Source: Cryptomeria japonica
Lineage: Eukaryota; Streptophyta; Pinopsida; Cupressales; Cupressaceae
Direction of reading: 5' to 3'
NCBI RefSeq assembly: GCF_030272615.1
Contig: NC_081413.1
Span: 17,742,285 to 17,806,284, forward strand
Length of the DNA: 64,000 bases
This document shows, piece after piece, positions 23,579 to 35,400 of this stretch (positions are counted from its first letter, which is position 1; each line of letters starts with the position of its first letter). The position numbers were made by a program, and so were the translations under genes. Below the pieces are notes generated by a model. That model did no database searches. It saw only the letters and a list, made by a program, of their open reading frames with translations, and was not told the origin of the DNA.

Positions 23579-26500
23579 ATGGCTTCCGCATCTCATACCA
23601 ATTCTAGTGCATCTGTCGAGTCTGCAAGTTTTATTCAACGCAAGTCTAAGTATAATGCCCTATCACAAGTTCTGACTGGTGTTATAGTAGAAGAGGGAAT
23701 CTCAAATTATATTGATTGTAAACTCAAAGACTTAGGGTCTCTTGCTATCCACTCCCAGCTAGGTTTGTTCTGTGAACAAGATAAAAAGATCAAACCGGAG
23801 TATAGTATCTTGGAGAAGAAGAAGCTCCACAATGTTGTTTATTTTCTGGAGGATTTCACAAATGATCACATTACGATCATTCTGAGCAGAGTTCATGGTG
23901 ACAAGATGTACCTAGAAAGAACGCATGATATAACACCACAAGCAATCCATGTCATCACTGGTTTTTGCAATATAGGGGATGTACCAGCCCTAAGGATGGT
24001 AAGCAAAACTAAAATGTCCAAGCTCACCGGTTCAATGAGTGACTCGCGAGGTATGACCATCAATTCTATCAAGGACGATCTGGTGAAGTATGCATGTATG
24101 GTGATTGGATACCAAACATTCTCAGCCAATAGAATTAACTCTGTATCTTCTGCAGCGGTAAATGCCGCTTACCGAATGATCAAGGAGGATGCATCATTTG
24201 ACCTATGCACCGGTATGCAAAGGCAACTCCTATTGAATCTGAAATCTATCAAACAGGATAATGCTTTAAGGTTCAAGTTTGGACAACTATTGGTTGGATT
24301 GTTCTTTTACTTTCAAGGATACTTCCCAGGAGTGGGAGACATTCAGTGGTCTGTAGACCAACTGATTACCAAACAGATAAAGGAAAGTTTGCAGTGGGAA
24401 CCGATTACCCTGAAGTTCTGAATAAGTATTTTGATGAGTTCAGATGGAAAATGAACCAAAGAGTGAGAATATCAAGTGATATTGTCAAGAAATATGAAGA
24501 TGATATTTGTTTCACCATCAAAGTGGATCAATGCATAATGGAGGCTGTTGAGCCCAGATAGGAGGAAGTGGAGCCTATGGGCTATGAGGTAATGAATGAT
24601 ATGCTGGAAGGATATGCCTCTACCCTTATTGCCTTACCGCTTGATCCAAAGGCAAAAAGAACCAGCACCTACCTAGAAAGGATAACACCGGTTGAGGAAC
24701 CTTTAGCAAAGAAAGGAAAAGAACCTTCAGTGAAGAAGGCAAAAATAATGCCTTCAGCATCGGCACCGCCTACTACAGCCAATTCTGCAGTGACCAAGCA
24801 GTCACCGGCTAAGAAGAAACCTGAAGCAGCACCGGCTAAAGTGTTCAAGAGAAAGAGGAAGACAAGGAATACCTCTCCAGACTCAGAAGAAACTGTCTGA
24901 GGAAAAACCAAAGAAAACACGTCAAGCAAAGAAAAAGAAAAAGAATGAACCAACATCATCAACACCGGTAAATATTGACATATCCTCCTACAAACCTTTG
25001 ACACATTGTCAAAGAACTATCAAAAACATTAGGAGAAAAGTATTGAATGATTTAATTGATTGTTTTGATGACTTTAATGATGATGAAAAGGAAGCAGTGG
25101 AAAAAGAAATAATTCAATATTTTTGTGTTAATGATAGGTTGCCTTCAGAAATTAGATCTGAGACACTGGATTCTTTGTATAAATCCTTAGACAATAAATG
25201 GCGCATTGCCATAGAGCAAGAACAGGAAATGAGAGAAAAACTTTTTGCCGAACATTTTTCGGATGTATCAAATTCGGAACTGTTCGAAGTGATGAACAAA
25301 TACAAAGGCCTCTTCTTCATGAGAAGAAGAAGACTCCTGTTACTTGAAGGGAAGGGTAAATAAGTACTCAAGAACACACACACCCTTGCTCTAGAAGCTC
25401 TGAAAATGCATCAAGTGGTTGAAGCCAACCAGAAGGCTGAGCAAGAACCAGTAATAACAAAACCGGATGAAGCATTTGATGATGAAGGAAACCCGGTTGT
25501 TGAGCCGATCAACACCATTGATGTCGATGCTATGGACGTAGAGGATGTTACTCAAGAAACACCATCTGAGGCAACAGGACAGGAGCAACAGGCTAAACAG
25601 GTTGATAAGCAAGCCGAGGATAGATAGGAAGTGGCAAAGGAACAGACAGAGCAGAGGAAAAAGGATGAAGATGAGGAGAAGCGGAAAGAGGAGGAAAAGA
25701 CAAAAAAGGAAGAGGAGAAAAGAAAAGAAGATGAAGAGAAAAAGAAGCAAGAAGATGAAAGGAAAAAGAAAGAAGAGGAAGACAAGGAACATGAGAAGAA
25801 GAAGGAAGCAGAGAGGAAGAAGAAGGAAGAGGAAAATAAGGAAGAAGAGAAGAGGAGAGAAGTAGAGAAAAAAGAAGAAGGAAGAGGAAGAGAAAGAAGA
25901 GGAGAAGCGGAAGGAAGCAGAAAGGAAAAAGGCTAAGGAAGACAAAGCAGAGGAGAAGAGGAGAGAAGTGGAGAAGAAAAAGGCAGAGAAGGATAAGAAA
26001 GAGGAGAAGAGGAGAGAAGCAGAGAAAGAAAAAAGCAAAAGAGGATAAGGAAAGAGAGGCGGCAAAGAGAACCCAGATGGAGAGTCCGAAGGCAACCGGT
26101 AGTCAAGCCAAACGGGCTGACCTCACCAGTCCTATCGACCTCCAGTCTGCAAGTGAAATGGAGCTAACACAGAGCATCAAAGTTGCCCAAGAATGGCTTG
26201 AAAACATACGAAGGAAGAAGGAGCGGGATGTAATTCAAGCGGTTGTAGACACTCTTACCGGTTTGATACCCGGTACTAACCTTCCCAACATTGAATCATC
26301 ACTGGCTAAACTTAAGCTCCTATGCACAGTAGTGGATGATTAGGTATAGAGCCTAGAAGAGGTAGCAGAGGCAAATGTCAAGAAAGAGCATCAAAAATCT
26401 CTTAATACTGCTCTGGTAAAGAAGTTGCATGAGCTCCAGTCTGAATTGCAAAAAGAACAAAAGGATATAAGGGACGCTCTGGATGAGGGAAATCTACTAC

Positions 26501-26943
26501 TCAGCAAGATCTGCCAACCTCATCTATTCTATGATGATGTGCTAGCTCAGAAGCAAAAGCTTCAAACAGACTTACAGTCCTACATGAGCACATTCAAGCC
26601 GCCTTATGATTCCTTTACAACTTATGGGAAAACCGTTCACCGGTTTCACATCCAGTCAGCAAAAATGGAGCAAGAGATCAGCACCCGGTCTAGAGATTTG
26701 CAGGAGCTACAACTAGTTCTACTCCCATGATTGCAAATCCTTCAGAAGTGCTATCTAAACCTAGATACCTTAACAGTGACACAGGAGATGAGCACAATCG
26801 ATGCCATGGAAGAACAGGTCTCCCAGATGTAGACAGAGAAAGAAGTAGCCACCTCCCTACTTGAGTCCTGGTCTTTATCGATGAAACAATTCTTGCAGGA
26901 CTTTAAATTTGTTTTTGACAAGTATTATTCCTTATTGTCATAA
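23579..26943 (+). pseudogene. Element C ORF2, large protein of unknown function
   Basis: I do not recognise this protein. From ATG 23579 to TAA 26941-26943 it spans about 1121 codons, with frame changes (about 24350-24420, about 24900-24990, 25880-26040) and stops: TAG 24559, 25625, 26341, 26347 and 26830; TGA 26728. The first 280 codons (23579-24421) form a globular domain with LSRVHGDKMYLE, ITPQAIHVITGF, SDSRGMTI, FDLCTG and KFGQLLVGLFFYF motifs. Next comes a Pro/Lys-rich linker, then a second block (25141-25350: DNKWRIAIEQEQEMREKLFA). An extreme Glu/Lys repeat tract (25631-26070) precedes a C-terminal coiled coil (26077-26943). No signal peptide or clear membrane span is seen. Element D has a collinear homologue. 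The N-domain layout recalls plant transposon-associated domains, but I cannot assign it. Confidence 0.8.
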
Positions 26944-27280
26944 ACTTTTATTATTTTAATATCAAATGAAAACAGGGTTGTTCAACTATACTTTGTCATT
27001 GTTGGCAAAGGGGGAGAAGAATTCTATTTGGGAGAAGTATAGGGGAGAAGTATCTAGTAGTATAGGGGAGAAGTATCTGGTAATCAAAATTTTGATATAT
27101 ACTCTGAATATCTCAATGTTTATGCTCTATATGCAAAAAATTTATACATTGTATTGTTAAAGGGATAGAGTATATGCTTAGGGGGAGCAATTTTGCTAAT
27201 GGCATGATTTTGTTGCAAAACACTTAGATGTCAAAAATTTTATTTTCCTAAGTGTTGCCATCAATGCCAAAGGGGGAGAT
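26944..27280 (+). other. Element C 3' non-coding region with repeated polypurine tracts
   Basis: Purine runs recur at 27007-27021 (AAAGGGGGAGAAGAA), 27050-27058, 27064-27072, about 27180-27187 (AGGGGGAG) and finally 27266-27280 (GCCAAAGGGGGAGAT), which abuts the 3' LTR and is the working PPT. A 22-bp unit (TATAGGGGAGAAGTATCT plus GTAG/GGTA-like end) is tandemly duplicated at about 27039-27082. The 64-codon frame 26966-27160 is not supported as a gene. Confidence 0.8.
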
Positions 27281-28458
27281 TGTTGGCATTTTTTATGTTT
27301 ATGTTGTGATTGTCATTGATGGACACACACTTGCATTGAGATCCCCTTTATATGTATGAGCTTAAGCTCAACCGGTATTTGTTCCAACCGGTATGTTGTA
27401 TTATAGTCTTTAGACTATTGGTATTTTGCAGAATGTGTTTACCAATCTGAAGTGGCATGTCTACCCCAAGCGGTTCGTGGATCTCAAGCAGCACGAAGGA
27501 TCAAAGCGGCAGAACACATACTTCTTAGTCTTCATTTTTGTCAAACCGGCAACCGGTATTTTGTATGAACCGGTAATACTCTGTGATGAGTTACCAACCG
27601 ACATTTTGTGATGAGTTACCATCCACCGATTGTTTGATGGTGTTGACACTCTGGCAATGCTTTTTGTGTCGTGTTACCAAGTATGTCCAAGTTCATTGAA
27701 CCTAGGAAATTGTAATGTAATCCTATTGGACTAACATGAAATCAGATTCCTTTATAAGGACATCATGTCTAGGGTTTTAGGTTGTTGATGTTGTTGTAAG
27801 GTTTTATGTTGTTGCTAGGGTTTAAGGTGGTAGATGACTTTTTGTGAGAGTGATCTTATCTGAGAAGATCAAGTCTGTGAGGTGTAAAAGAGTGAGAGTT
27901 ACTAAAGACTGAAGTAATGCTGGAATGCATTAGCTATGAGCTATACTGGATCTAACCAAGCAATCTGTGCTATCTACTAGATCATATACTTGTTGATTAC
28001 TCACCTCTTTGACAAGTCTGAAGCCCTTAACTGGGTAGGCTCAGAGTAGCCTTTGTAAAATCCTCTAACAAGGTGGTTCACATCTGTGAATCTAAAATCC
28101 TCTAGCAAGGTAGTCCTTGATCGGACTTATCTCCTAACAGAGATTGAGATTCCTAACAAGATCTATTCTAGTGAAGAACATTGTAAGACCTTAACCGGTC
28201 TGGTTCCTATTCTGTAGATAGTGACTTGTGAGTTTCATCTCAGCGTGGTTTTTCCCATTTGGGTTTCCACGTCAAATATCTTGTGTTATGGTGGTATTGC
28301 TTTTATGGGTGAATGTCTTATTTGCATTTTGGTTTGCATGTGTGTTAACCGGTTTGTCTGTTAAACTGTTTTACCGGTTTATCTCTAGACTATTTAAGTG
28401 TTTGGAAACAATGTTTATTGAATACTAATTCACCCCCCCCCCCTCTTAGTATTCATCA
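27281..28458 (+). repeat. Element C 3' LTR
   Basis: The 1178-bp LTR is the partner of 20625-21799. TATA-like TTTATAA is at 27751-27757. The R-U5 hairpin is better preserved than in the 5' copy (CGTGG 28244-28248 with CCACG 28267-28271). A C run lies around 28432-28443 and the LTR ends TATTCATCA at 28458. Confidence 0.94.
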
Positions 28459-29087
28459 ATATCTCGCCAAGATCTTTTGCAATACGCAAGAACCATCAGT
28501 TTGCCAGGCAGTTGTATAACACAAAGAATACCACCAAACCAATAAAATCTTCAATAACGTACACCACGATCAATGCGGACCACCAAAATGCATAGAACAC
28601 GATCGAAGAACATCAACAAGTAACATGAATTCCTCCACAACAACCGTAATAACTTGGATAACTAGAATCAACATTATTTCTCTTTCGGAGCTCAAGAACA
28701 CAAACAATAAACTGAAATATATGCTTGTGAAGTTCCAAATCATGAACCACCCAAACTAAGGACACACATGAACATACCAAACACTCTCCAAAGCTTGCAC
28801 AACATAAAGAGTCAATTCCGAAGCAACACAAACCTGAAATCACAACTCTGCAATATAGAATCAACAAAAAAACCAATCATCACACCGGATCACATAACTC
28901 GATCAAATCACCTTTTGGAACACTAAAACTCATACTGAATCAAATAGAGATAAGTATGTCAAAACCCATTAATCTACATCAACATATATGTAACCAAACC
29001 GACTCTTTGCATCACCAAAGCACAAGAACACATGAATATGTTGGCATCAATGACAACACCACATTGCAACAACTTTAATATCCAACA
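28459..29087 (-). repeat. Element B 5' LTR, second part (after C)
   Basis: This continues B's right LTR from C's TSD (ATATC) to ATATCCAACA at 29087 and matches 14780-15393 of the left LTR. It is followed by B's TSD ATACC. The 87-codon minus frame 28613-28876 is chance LTR sequence, also seen in weaker form at 14885-15182. Confidence 0.93.
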
Positions 29088-29092
29088 ATACC

Positions 29093-32000
29093 CTCCCCCC
29101 TGGCTACTTATTTTGGTCCTATTTTTAGAAGGACCAGGGCATTGGATGCCTTGTTATGGACTAGGGCACTCCAAAATGCCTTAGTCCCTCTCAAATGGGT
29201 ACCAATTCGAAATCGGGTAGGTGTTATATCTCCCCAATAGCATTTGATTCTTGGGGCTACACATGATCGTTGGAGGTTAGCCTAATTAGTAATTTACCTA
29301 TGGAACCTTATATAAAGACATCATATCAATTAATTTTCACCTAGAGAATCAATCTAAGACTCTATTCCTATTATTTATGCATTCATGAAGCATTCATCAT
29401 TAAGCATCTTCAAAGAATCAAGGCTGCATATTCATCATTCAAGCATTGTGGACCAAAGTTACATCAATCTTCATGCAAGCTCATATGTGTGTGATTAGGG
29501 TTTTTCATGTCCATGTATTTGTCAAACCATTACATCATCATCGATAATTGCAAATCTAAGGTATATCTCCCTAACATTTATTTCAATATTTGTATCATTT
29601 CATTCATGGATAATTCCAAAATTGAGGTTTGACTTAGGCAAACTCCTATCCCCAACATCTTTCGCCTTCTTTCTATGTGTAGGAACAGGTTCAGGAGCTA
29701 TACTTGAGAAATCCAGCAATATCGACAGTGACAAACAGGTTCAGCTTTTGACGATGGAAAATTTGAAGGAACGAGGCAAATTAGTGCTACATGGTCCCAA
29801 AAAATCAGGTTGAACTTTTGAGACAAGTTTTACACATCTTATTATGCCCATATCCCAATTGGTAGCTTTATGGGACATCTGTAGCTTACTATTTATGTTA
29901 GATCACTTCAATAGTCCCTCATTTTACCCTAATTTTATAATTACATTACAATTCAACTTAGAAAGAAGGAGACTCACACCCTAGAAAAATTGGTAAATCT
30001 AATCAATATTCTCAATCCTTTTCTAATAAAATTGTGGCTAGATCTATTGGATTTACTCCCTTGTTTCAATGTATGGTTAATTTGGCTAGTTAGTGGTTTT
30101 ATTCATTGAAACTCCAATTCCAAATTTACACCATTATAATTGCATGAGAGATTTCTTGATTGATTTAGATGTGAGCTAATTAGGTCCTAATGCATTCACA
30201 ATGATAATATAAACTGGTAAAATAGATTGATAAACAAATATAAAGATACAGGAAAGTACATAAATGAAACAAAGACATAAAAGTGCACCTATGACAAAAA
30301 TATAAACATGAAATAGTTAGACAGATGTGTTAGGTACCCTAGTCTAGACAGATGTCTTAGTGTAAACATGTATCAAATTTGGTATCATGAACATCCAAAC
30401 TGCAAGCCTTCCAAAATTCATGTCAAATTGGTAGGACACTGGTGCTAAGTGCCCTAGTCCAAACATTTTCTTTTTCTTTTTAATTTGGAAATATTTGTCT
30501 CAGTCTACTCCATCTTCGTGTACCTGTAAATTGGGTCTAAAACCTATATCTAAGCCTGCAAATATACAAAAGAGGAGGAAAACGATGTTGTGGCTATATA
30601 GGGGCTTGCCTTGATCAAGCCCTTGTTTTGGTGATTTCCACCTCCATGGATAACCAAGTTGAATCTAAAATAAAAGTTTGTGCTCTAAATTTCAAGTGTT
30701 TCTAAGATTGTGATGAGCATAAGCAGAAAAATGAGCCATACACAAGTGTGTTAGAGTGAACCCTAAATGAAAGGTGATGAATATATCAATTCAAGAACAC
30801 ACGAATCACATAAATGAATATTAATAAAGGATAGATATCATATATGAAGCTAAAAATTATAAATGCAAGAATAACAAGAAATCATATCAAACCCTTAAGG
30901 AGAGGTACATGTCAATCATCATTTAGTGATGTGTTATCATCCATCAACATTCCTCGAAGTTTCCATCATTATTAATACTTGATGAAGAGTTGATGTTGGT
31001 GATTATTCTTCATATTTGTAGACTTGTAGAGTCACTTTTAGTAGCAATTTTAGATCATAAGGATATCATAATCAATGTGTATATTATGTTATCACATATG
31101 AGGAAAGTAACCTGCTTATATATAATTTTTAAGCTTTACTTTGATAAAATCCAACATAAAATGGTCATATTAAAAAATTGAGACTAGATTCTGCAATGTT
31201 AAAGTGACACTAAAAATACCCAAAAATTTTGGTAAATTTTGGATTGGGACATACAAGAAAATTGACACAGTCCCACCAAAATAGGCCCCAAAAAAGCAAG
31301 ATGCAAGATATTAGGGCCATGTGAAATAAAATGTGTTGAAGATTGAAATAGGATATGAATCATCTTCTTGAGTTGAGTGTTAAATTCAAGGCTAGAAATG
31401 GCCCTACTAAACTAGAACTCCCACCCACCCATGTTATGAATAGAATCAAGTGCAACCTCTATTATGTCCCTTTAAATAGTAGGTCCTTCCCCTTACCCTT
31501 TCAATAGTAGTGGGTAGGTGTAGAGAGGGTGGGAGGAGATATTCTACTGGAGGTATCTCGAAATAATTGTAGGTTCAGTGGGTTCAATGCCTACTGTATT
31601 GGAATGCATCAAATGGATTCTCGGGCATTGGGAGGGAAGGATTCTTCCAAAGGCCTTCCAATAGTTTTAAAATGATTAGAGGAGTGGAAAAATAAATCAA
31701 GTTCTAAGGAGAGTGTGAAATTGGACTCATAATCAAAGGAGTATAGTTTATGAAATTACAACATCCTTCCTAGATAAGAATATGGCTAGCCTCATCTGAA
31801 GATCCTCTATATCAATCCTTGATCTTTCCTCTATCCTTCTTGATCATATATTTCCATGGATGCCACCTATCACTATACCTAAGCATCTTATCACTTGTCC
31901 TCATCCTAGGCTTTATTATATCCCTAAACTCAATCATATCTCCTAATTCACTACATCTCCTTCTATGTAACCAAAATTTGGTCTCATAACTCCAACCAGT

Positions 32001-32770
32001 GTATAATAATAAGACATGTTGGTCTCCTCCATCATCATTGGGCCATGTACTCTATTATGGCTCTTGTATATACTTTATCCTCACAAGTAATCCATGACAT
32101 TCTCACCAAGTGACACCACTCAATGGGAAAAAATGGATCCATACATTGACACTGCTCACTCTCCTCCTAGGTAAGTTACATAAATATATGCTCATCATTT
32201 GTTAGAATACCCAGTCTAGCCCATATCACTCTATAAAATGGTATTTTTTATCTATAACATAATATGGTGTTTGAACATATTGTAGGTAGTTGTCTAAGAT
32301 CCATTGATTTCACCCTAGAAATAAACTCTAGACCATATGATTGATATCATTGATGAACCACCTCTAGCAGGCCAAGTCTCCAAGGTGATTGTACCACAAC
32401 CTACTACCATATGCAAAAAAATATAATTTTCACTCCTCAATCTCCTCTATCATTGTTAGCCCTAAGCATGATCATGACTCTCAAACCCATCCCTATAGCA
32501 GTTTCACTTAGCCAATTCTATTCCTCATGCTACATATCACTAAATGAATGTCTCTATACAACCAAAGTAGGACATAGGAACCCCATGAAAACTCCCTATT
32601 ACTCTACCTTATATAAATACAACAACTTTCTAAACCAATTGGGAGGAGCTAACAAAAACTACTATAAATAGAGGAAGCTCCTCTACCATCCCAATACATG
32701 AATCCATGTCTAATTATATCATCATGTTAGAGATATTTCTCCCAAGAAATAATGTCAGATTAGAATAAGG
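29093..32770. other. Intergenic, no gene; contains copy 2 of dispersed repeat R
   Basis: Nothing protein-coding is supported in 3.7 kb. About 29590-29700 resembles 2990-3100 (GGTTTGACTT-GGCAAAC, then TTTCTATGTGTAGGAACA), so both look like diverged copies of one plus-strand repeat. Further similarity on either side (for example an AAGCATCTTCA word at 29403 and about 2903) suggests the repeat extends several hundred bases upstream. The 63-codon frame at 29622-29813 lies at its end and has no domain. Confidence 0.4.
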
Positions 32771-32991
32771 AAAGTAAATCTTATGGAGGTGGGCCTTGGA
32801 GAGGTTGGAATAATTGGTCCAAATCTAGAAATAATGATATTATTAGACATAAACATGGAGTTTAAAGAGGTATTCGCATACTTGAGGGTGATATGTTTTT
32901 TGTGGATTAGATAATAGAGTTCATAGTAGGAACACCCAAATAGCCATTCATGTGGATTCTCATAACCCTCAACTATAGAATATTATCAACC
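32771..32991 (+). repeat. Dispersed repeat S, copy 1
   Basis: The stretch aligns with 57009-57222, sharing GAGGTTGGAATAATTGGTCC / GAGGTTGGAATAGTTGGTCC, CTAGAAATAATGA, and CATTCATGTGGATTCT / CATTAATGTGGATACT in order. It ends exactly where E1's truncated RNase H starts, so E1 broke off against this repeat. Identity of the repeat is unknown. Confidence 0.7.
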
Positions 32992-33325
32992 CGAGTATAG
33001 TTGCTAGCAACAACAATGTATTCAACTTTTGTGGTAGATAGAGAAATAGAATATTGCTTCTTACTTGCCAAAGAAACCAACTTCTTCCCTAGAAAGAATG
33101 CTCCACCGGTTATGCCCTTTTGGTCATCAATATCACCTAGCCAATCAACATCAGTATAAACACATAACATGAAATCATCATTCTTTGGATACCACAAACC
33201 ATAGTCAACTATCCCCTTCAACTATCTAAAAATCCTCTTCACAACAGTAACATGACTTTCTTTAGGATTAGCTTGAAATCTTGCAAAAAGACAAACAACA
33301 TGCATAATGTCTGGTCTAGTCTGAG
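32992..33325 (-). pseudogene. pol: E1 RNase H fragment, truncated at its C-terminal end
   Basis: The open piece to 33221 encodes GLWYPKNDDFMLCVYTDVDWLGD (first RNase H Asp region), FFLGKKLVSLASKKQ and LSTTKVEYIVVASN. The motif usually reading STAEAEY here reads STTKVEY, so the catalytic Glu is doubtful. Homology stops at about 32992 and about 670 bp present in E2 (rest of RNase H, PPT) plus the 3' LTR are missing. Confidence 0.85.
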
Positions 33326-34276
33326 TCAAGTATAGGAGTCCTCCGACCATAGATATATACAAGGTCTGATTAACTTTATGAGATCATCATGCTTAGACAA
33401 CTTGCATCTAGACACCATAGGAGTTCTGATGGGTTTGGAATCAGCTAACCCAAACTTATTCAACAATTCTTTCACATACTTAGATTGAGAAATTAAAATG
33501 CCTTTATTATTCTGTGTAATCTGCAATCCTAAGAAGAATTTCATCTCACCTATCATAGACATATCAAACTCCTTTTGCATGTCATCAACAAACTTCTTAC
33601 TCAAATCATCATCTCCCCCAAAAATAATGTCATCAACAAAAACTTCAACAATCAAAATGTTATCATTATCAACCTTAAAGTATAAGTTACTATCAGCAGT
33701 ACCTTTACAGAATACCAACTTCATCAAATACATTTCCAATCTAGCATACCAAGCTCTAGGGGCTTGTTTAAGTCCATAAAGTCCTTTCTTCAATCTACAA
33801 ACCATGTCTCCTTCATTTGATAATGAAAATCCATCTGGTTTCTCAATGTAGACTTCCTCTTCCAAATCACCATTCAAAAAGGTTGACTTTACATCCATTC
33901 AATATACCTTGAAGTTCTTATAAGCAACATATGCAAGAAGTATTCTAACAAATTCAATTCTAGCTACCTGAGCAAAAGTCTCCTCATAATCAATTCCTTC
34001 CATCTGTGAATATCCCTTACATATTGATCTTGCTTTGTTTCTTACCACTTCACTGGCTTCATTCAATTTATTTCGGAATACCCATTTTGTACCAATCACA
34101 TTCTTGTCTTTAGGTCTTGGAACAATTTCCCATGTATTGTTCTTCTCAATCTGATTCAACTCTTCTTCCATAGCTTTTATCCAATTACCATCTTTACATG
34201 CTTCAACAACATCTTTAGGTTCAATCTTGGAAATCAAACATATCTCTTCAATAGAAATCCTTATCCTAGTCATCAA
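33326..34276 (-). pseudogene. pol: E1 reverse transcriptase
   Basis: Two abutting open pieces (33899-34276, 33326-33898) in the same frame, separated by one stop, encode nearly the whole RT. The first has EACKDGNWIKAMEEELNQIE, NTWEIVPRPKDKNVIGTKWV and GYSQMEGIDYEETFAQVAR. The second starts MDVKSTFLNGDLEEEVY, with the first catalytic Asp, and continues with YGLKQAPRAWYARLEMYLMK and catalytic FVDDIIFGGDD. QNNKGILISQSKYVKELL and MVSRCKLSKHDD follow. It is the best preserved RT of the B/E group here. Confidence 0.9.
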
Positions 34277-35400
34277 ACATTTATTTTTGTCACCAATAAT
34301 CTGATTTTGTGAATGATTTAATCTTACATAACTTGGAGTCTCCTGATTGTTCTGATTCTCAAGTTCTTGAACTTCTTAAATGATAATAGCAATATCTAGA
34401 TTAACTATCTCTACCAGATCATTTTGTTTTAGGATCTCAGTCTACACTTCCTTTGAAATAACATCATGATCATCAAACTCATATTTGCATGTTCTGATAT
34501 GCTTCTGATAACATTCATCAACCTTCACATTTGCACTTTCCACTATCTTTCTCAACCTCTTATTGTAACTCTGGTAGGCCTTACTCTTAGTAGAATAACC
34601 CAAGAAGTTTCCTTCATCACATCTTGCATCAAACTTTCCTATATCCTCATCTCTTTTGATATAACATTTTCTTCAAAAGAAATTTAAATATCTAACTATA
34701 GGAACATGACCAAACCATATCTCATATGAAATCTTACCGGAATCACCTTTTATATGCACCCGGTTGAATGTGTATACAACAATGCTAACAAGTTCTCTCC
34801 AAAAGGTCTGTAGAATATTCCCTTCAATCAATATAGTCCTAACAACATCCAAAATAGTTTTGTTCTTCCTTTCAACAACTCCATTCTATTAAGGGGTTCT
34901 AGGAGCAGATAATTGTCTTCTAATTTCATTCTTGTCACCAAATGAATCAAACTCACCAGATGTGAATTCTCCTCCTCTGTCATATCTCAGATATTTCAGC
35001 TTCAATCGTGTCTTTGTTTCCACCTTAGCCTTGAATATCTTGAATTTCTCCAGTGCTTCTCATTTATCCCTTAGAAAGGTAACCCACATCATTCTAGAAT
35101 ATTCATCAACAAACAACATGAAACACTCTTGTAGGACTACACAAATCAGTATGCACAAGATCGAACAATCCGTGAGATGTATACAACTTACTTTTAAATA
35201 AAATTATTGTTTGCTTTCCCAACTAACATTCTTTACATACTAGATTAGAAGGTTTCACAATCTTAGGCAAATCTTTAACTTGAGTAGAACTTATCCTAAC
35301 CATGCAATTAAAATTAACATGACACATCCTTCTATGCCATAACTAGCCTTCATCTATCTGAGCAATCAAACAACTTTTCTCACCAACATTTAAATGAAAG
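34277..35400 (-). pseudogene. pol: E1 integrase, heavily decayed
   Basis: No open piece reaches 60 codons on minus, but plus-strand sequence parallels B and E2 base for base. The complement of the HHCC finger lies near 35200-35345, of the VHTDL catalytic segment near 35140-35165, of PEQNGV near 34880-34895, and of KTPYE and FLGYSTKSKAY near 34590-34740. Collinearity with 48380-49160 is the evidence. Confidence 0.7.

Larger units (their letters stand above)
20625..28458 (+). mobile_element. Element C: non-autonomous LTR element with Gag and ORF2, no Pol
   Basis: The 7834-bp element has 1175/1178-bp LTRs beginning TGTTGGCATT and ending TATTCATCA, with TSD ATATT/ATATC (20620-20624 and 28459-28463). 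It has a perfect initiator-Met PBS and a strong PPT. The internal 5.5 kb encodes a coiled-coil, zinc-knuckle Gag (21850-23052) and a large ORF2 (23579-26943). I find no protease, integrase, RT or RNase H motif in any frame, so it must borrow them. It sits antisense inside B's 5' LTR. In the first 210 bp the LTRs differ at about 9 positions by hand count. Element D has the same plan. Confidence 0.93.
14065..29087 (-). mobile_element. Element B: Ty1/copia retrotransposon with nested element C
   Basis: The outer boundaries are given by a perfect TSD ATACC (14060-14064 and 29088-29092). The left edge is TATTGGCAAC, a mutated TG, and the right edge TATCCAACA. After removing C (and one copy of C's TSD) the element is about 7.2 kb: LTRs of about 1.33 kb and a 4.5-kb internal region coding gag-protease-integrase-RT-RNase H on minus. 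The frame is heavily broken and no piece exceeds 158 codons. LTR and coding sequence relate it to E (same landmarks, TATTTATA box and PPT), but they are distinct subfamilies. It predates C. Confidence 0.93.

Noticed and set aside
25391-26095. Long minus-strand open frame rich in Ser, Leu and Phe
   Set aside because: It is the antisense of the Glu/Lys purine tract in C ORF2, which automatically gives an open Ser/Phe/Leu frame.
23579-26943. ORF2 as a retroviral envelope-like protein
   Set aside because: No signal peptide and no convincing membrane span; the FFYF-type stretch is too short and lies within a globular-looking domain.
28613-28876. 87-codon minus frame
   Set aside because: Chance open frame in the B LTR; the same LTR segment at 14885-15182 is open only in pieces in other frames.
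29622-29813. 63-codon plus frame as a small gene
   Set aside because: Lies at the end of repeat R with no motif; similarity to 2990-3100 is at the DNA level only.
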